Below, one piece after another: positions 49,842-51,348 of a DNA stretch of 51,348 nucleotides. The notes beneath the pieces were generated by a model. The model saw nothing but the letters and a program-made list of their open reading frames with translations, had not been told where the DNA came from and did no database searches. Position numbers and translations under genes: made by a program. The number at the start of each line of letters is the position of its first letter. Position 1 is the first letter of the stretch. Source of the DNA: a virus; the IMG/VR virus record IMGVR_UViG_3300032289_001747, positions 1 to 51,348 of that record. The stretch is one strand, 5' to 3'.

Positions 49842-50834
49842 TTAAACTGGAATAAAATCTTTGAGCAAAGTTTCACCGACGCTACCCGGTCGTTTGTCGG
49901 TGGTTTTGTTTCTAAATGAACTCTTGACAATGTTGTCCTTAAACTGCTGCACTTGTTTAGAGGCAGCTTGTTTTGAGTAAGCCTCAATATCAAAGGCTCC
50001 GTTTTTATAGTACGACAGGAAGTCAGCAAATTGAGCAACCGCTTTTGGACTACTGCTAACCTTAGCCATAATATCCTTTGTCTGCGCCAAGGTTTGCTTT
50101 ACAGCAGTAATTCGAGTTGGTGCCCAACCACTCTCCTGAAACTCTTTCTCAAGGTGCTGCATAAAGATTTCTCTTTTCTGTTCCACCTCGTTATATTGCT
50201 TCTCCTGTTCTTCCAACAGTTCTTGTTGCCGAAGCTGTTTGCGTTCTTCCAATTCACGTTTGGCTTCCGCCATCAGTTCATCGTCCAGTTCAAGTTCATC
50301 AAGTTGCGCTTTGATAGCCGCTTTACGCATACCCTTTTCCAAGTAAATCTTTTCAAGGTAGTCCCGCGCATCTTCTTCGTCTCGAATAGTGTCGCTCTTG
50401 GAATCTTCTTTGAACGCATCCACAAACTTTTGCAGTTTATCTACCGCAATCTCACCTTCGTTGTCGTCCAGTTCGTTGTACACCAGTTGCAGCAACATCC
50501 TGTACTTCTCCGGGGCTTGATCGATAAACGCCGAAGCTACTTCAGCAGTACGATTCTTCTCTCTTTCTTCCAGTGCCGTTTGAATAGACTCAAAACTTCC
50601 GTCGAAGCTCTCATCATCAATTACACCTAATCGTTTGAATGTTTCAAATGCAGCTTGAGCATCCGGCTCAAACTCACTCTCTTCCTGTCGAACCGGTAGA
50701 TTCACCTGTTCGTTTTCTTCCTCCGTCGGTTGAGACGGTTCCTGTACGGGTTGTTCCTCTTTAGGTTCTACCAGCGAGTTGTCAAGCGGCGAATCCTCTG
50801 GAACAAAGTCCTCCAAGTTGAAATTGATGTCCAT
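49842..50834 (-). CDS. Putative scaffolding protein
   Basis: This 330-aa protein is very acidic at the N-terminus (EPKEEQPVQEPSQPTEEENE, Pro/Glu/Gln-rich, likely disordered). Residues about 100-250 are a long charged coiled coil (AEAKRELEERKQLRQQELLE). The C-terminus is basic and ends in GSVGETLLKDFIPV. An acidic disordered start, long coiled coil and short basic C-terminal segment between portal and major capsid gene is the typical layout of phage scaffolding proteins, whose C-terminal helix binds the capsid protein. It is separated from the capsid gene by 15 nt. Confidence 0.78.
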   Translation of the reverse strand: MDINFNLEDFVPEDSPLDNSLVEPKEEQPVQEPSQPTEEENEQVNLPVRQEESEFEPDAQAAFETFKRLGVIDDESFDGSFESIQTALEEREKNRTAEVASAFIDQAPEKYRMLLQLVYNELDDNEGEIAVDKLQKFVDAFKEDSKSDTIRDEEDARDYLEKIYLEKGMRKAAIKAQLDELELDDELMAEAKRELEERKQLRQQELLEEQEKQYNEVEQKREIFMQHLEKEFQESGWAPTRITAVKQTLAQTKDIMAKVSSSPKAVAQFADFLSYYKNGAFDIEAYSKQAASKQVQQFKDNIVKSSFRNKTTDKRPGSVGETLLKDFIPV

Positions 50835-50861
50835 TTTCGTTGGTTTCGTTTAGTAATAGTG

Positions 50862-50869
50862 CAAAATTA
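50862..50869 (-). promoter_or_regulatory. Candidate Bacteroidota promoter -7 box before the scaffold gene
   Basis: On the minus strand TAATTTTG fits the Bacteroidota -7 consensus TAnnTTTG, 27 nt before the scaffold ATG. The nearest TTTG upstream is 25 nt away (50895-50898), longer than the usual 19-21 nt spacer, so the -33 half is doubtful. It stands in the only sizeable non-coding gap of the late operon (120 bp), which supports a promoter for the capsid genes. Confidence 0.45.
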
Positions 50870-50882
50870 AGGTATCTATTAA

Positions 50883-50942
50883 CTGTGTTTTGCGCAAATG
50901 CAGCATGTTATATAGCTTTTTGTGCAGTTACGCAAAACACAG
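50883..50942. repeat. Perfect 12-bp inverted repeat in the portal-scaffold gap
   Basis: CTGTGTTTTGCG at 50883-50894 is the exact reverse complement of CGCAAAACACAG at 50931-50942, separated by 36 bp (60 bp overall). The spacer holds the direct repeat TGCAG twice (50899-50903, 50923-50927). No T-run follows on the minus strand, so it is not a standard terminator. It could be an operator bound by a dimer, an RNA hairpin after the portal gene, or a site for DNA processing. Confidence 0.8.
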
Positions 50943-50954
50943 AAATTTTGGATT

Positions 50955-51348
50955 TTACTTTTTCTTGTCCTTGTTCAACATTTTGTGAATCTTCTCTCTT
51001 TCGATTTCGAGTTTTTTGTCCACCTGATCAAGTTTGCGTTTGTCGTTCTCCATTTGCTGATAAATCTTCAACGCTTCCAGTTGATCAGGAACTCCGTCTT
51101 TGTCCATGTTCAAATCCTGTTGGAACTTGTACGTATCCAACACTTTAATTTCCATTTCCCGGTCTTTACGCAGTTGCTCCTGGATAATGATTTTGTCGAT
51201 CTCATGCTTCTGTTGATCCTCTTTAGATTCAATCTGCATCTGAACCATTTTCTCTTGGGATTCCATTTGAGACTTCTGCATATCCTCCTGACGTTTTTGT
51301 TGTTTCTCTTCCAACAGCAACAGCTTACGATGAATTACATCCGGACTT
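50955..51348 (-). CDS. Portal protein C-terminus (5' end outside window)
   Basis: The frame is open to the right end of the window, giving 130 visible residues. They are nearly all Gln, Glu, Lys and Asp in a long coiled coil (KQQKRQEDMQKSQMESQEKM and so on) with one EF-hand-like loop (DLNMDKDGVPDQLEAL) and a basic end. A long Gln-rich coiled C-terminal tail before the scaffold and capsid genes fits the portal barrel region of crAss phages. The call is based mainly on gene order; the portal core and TerL are expected just beyond the window. Confidence 0.55.
   Translation of the reverse strand, partial: SPDVIHRKLLLLEEKQQKRQEDMQKSQMESQEKMVQMQIESKEDQQKHEIDKIIIQEQLRKDREMEIKVLDTYKFQQDLNMDKDGVPDQLEALKIYQQMENDKRKLDQVDKKLEIEREKIHKMLNKDKKK

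Overview
The window is a 51 kb piece of a tailed-phage genome. Gene content and order match crAss-like phages (order Crassvirales), which infect Bacteroidota. The diagnostic gene encodes a 2746-aa protein carrying the DFDID metal-binding motif of the crAss virion RNA polymerase (phi14:2 gp66 type). It sits in a run of giant, nearly gap-free genes encoding proteins likely packaged in the virion. Starts mostly lack a Shine-Dalgarno and are preceded by A/T-rich sequence, as in Bacteroidota. The standard code is used: genes end in TAA, TGA and TAG, and the giant frames have no internal stops.

Layout. (1) Positions 1-2129, plus strand: the end of a tightly coupled operon of small proteins. It includes an ArdA-like acidic protein, a DnaA-C-terminal-like HTH protein and a MazG-like pyrophosphohydrolase, and closes with a strong terminator (2150-2190). 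(2) Positions 2204-2437: one small plus-strand gene whose 3' end overlaps the convergent late operon. (3) Positions 2405-51348, minus strand, read right to left: the virion operon. It runs: portal C-terminus (cut by the window edge), a 120-bp gap with a long perfect inverted repeat, scaffold-like protein, major capsid protein, terminator, two structural proteins, an abundant structural protein, terminator, two Cys-rich proteins, a tail-fibre cassette, terminator, two small membrane proteins (holin/spanin candidates), terminator, metallophosphoesterase, PD-(D/E)XK nuclease, neck/ring proteins, a 1552-aa muzzle-like protein, and then the cargo or ejection block. The cargo block encodes proteins of 1046, 879, 2113, 2746, about 140, 829 and 1350 aa.

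How the genes work together. The right part builds the capsid and portal, the middle builds neck, tail and fibres, and the left part encodes proteins likely carried in the virion and delivered into the cell. The RNA polymerase would start early transcription. Around it are predicted zinc-metalloprotease motifs (HExxH) in two proteins, a nuclease-like domain with a membrane segment, a peptidoglycan-binding domain and a ferritin/Dps-like helical protein.

Most notable signals: a fibre cassette in which each of two fibre genes is translationally coupled (ATGA) to a tiny paralogous ORF of 49 or 59 codons; a roughly 520-bp GC-rich module inside one fibre gene that duplicates an AT-richer neighbour module; AT-rich inserts in giant proteins; and terminators placed almost on top of downstream start codons. 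TerL is not in the window and probably lies beyond the right end. No tRNA, CRISPR array, insertion sequence, integrase or reverse transcriptase was seen.
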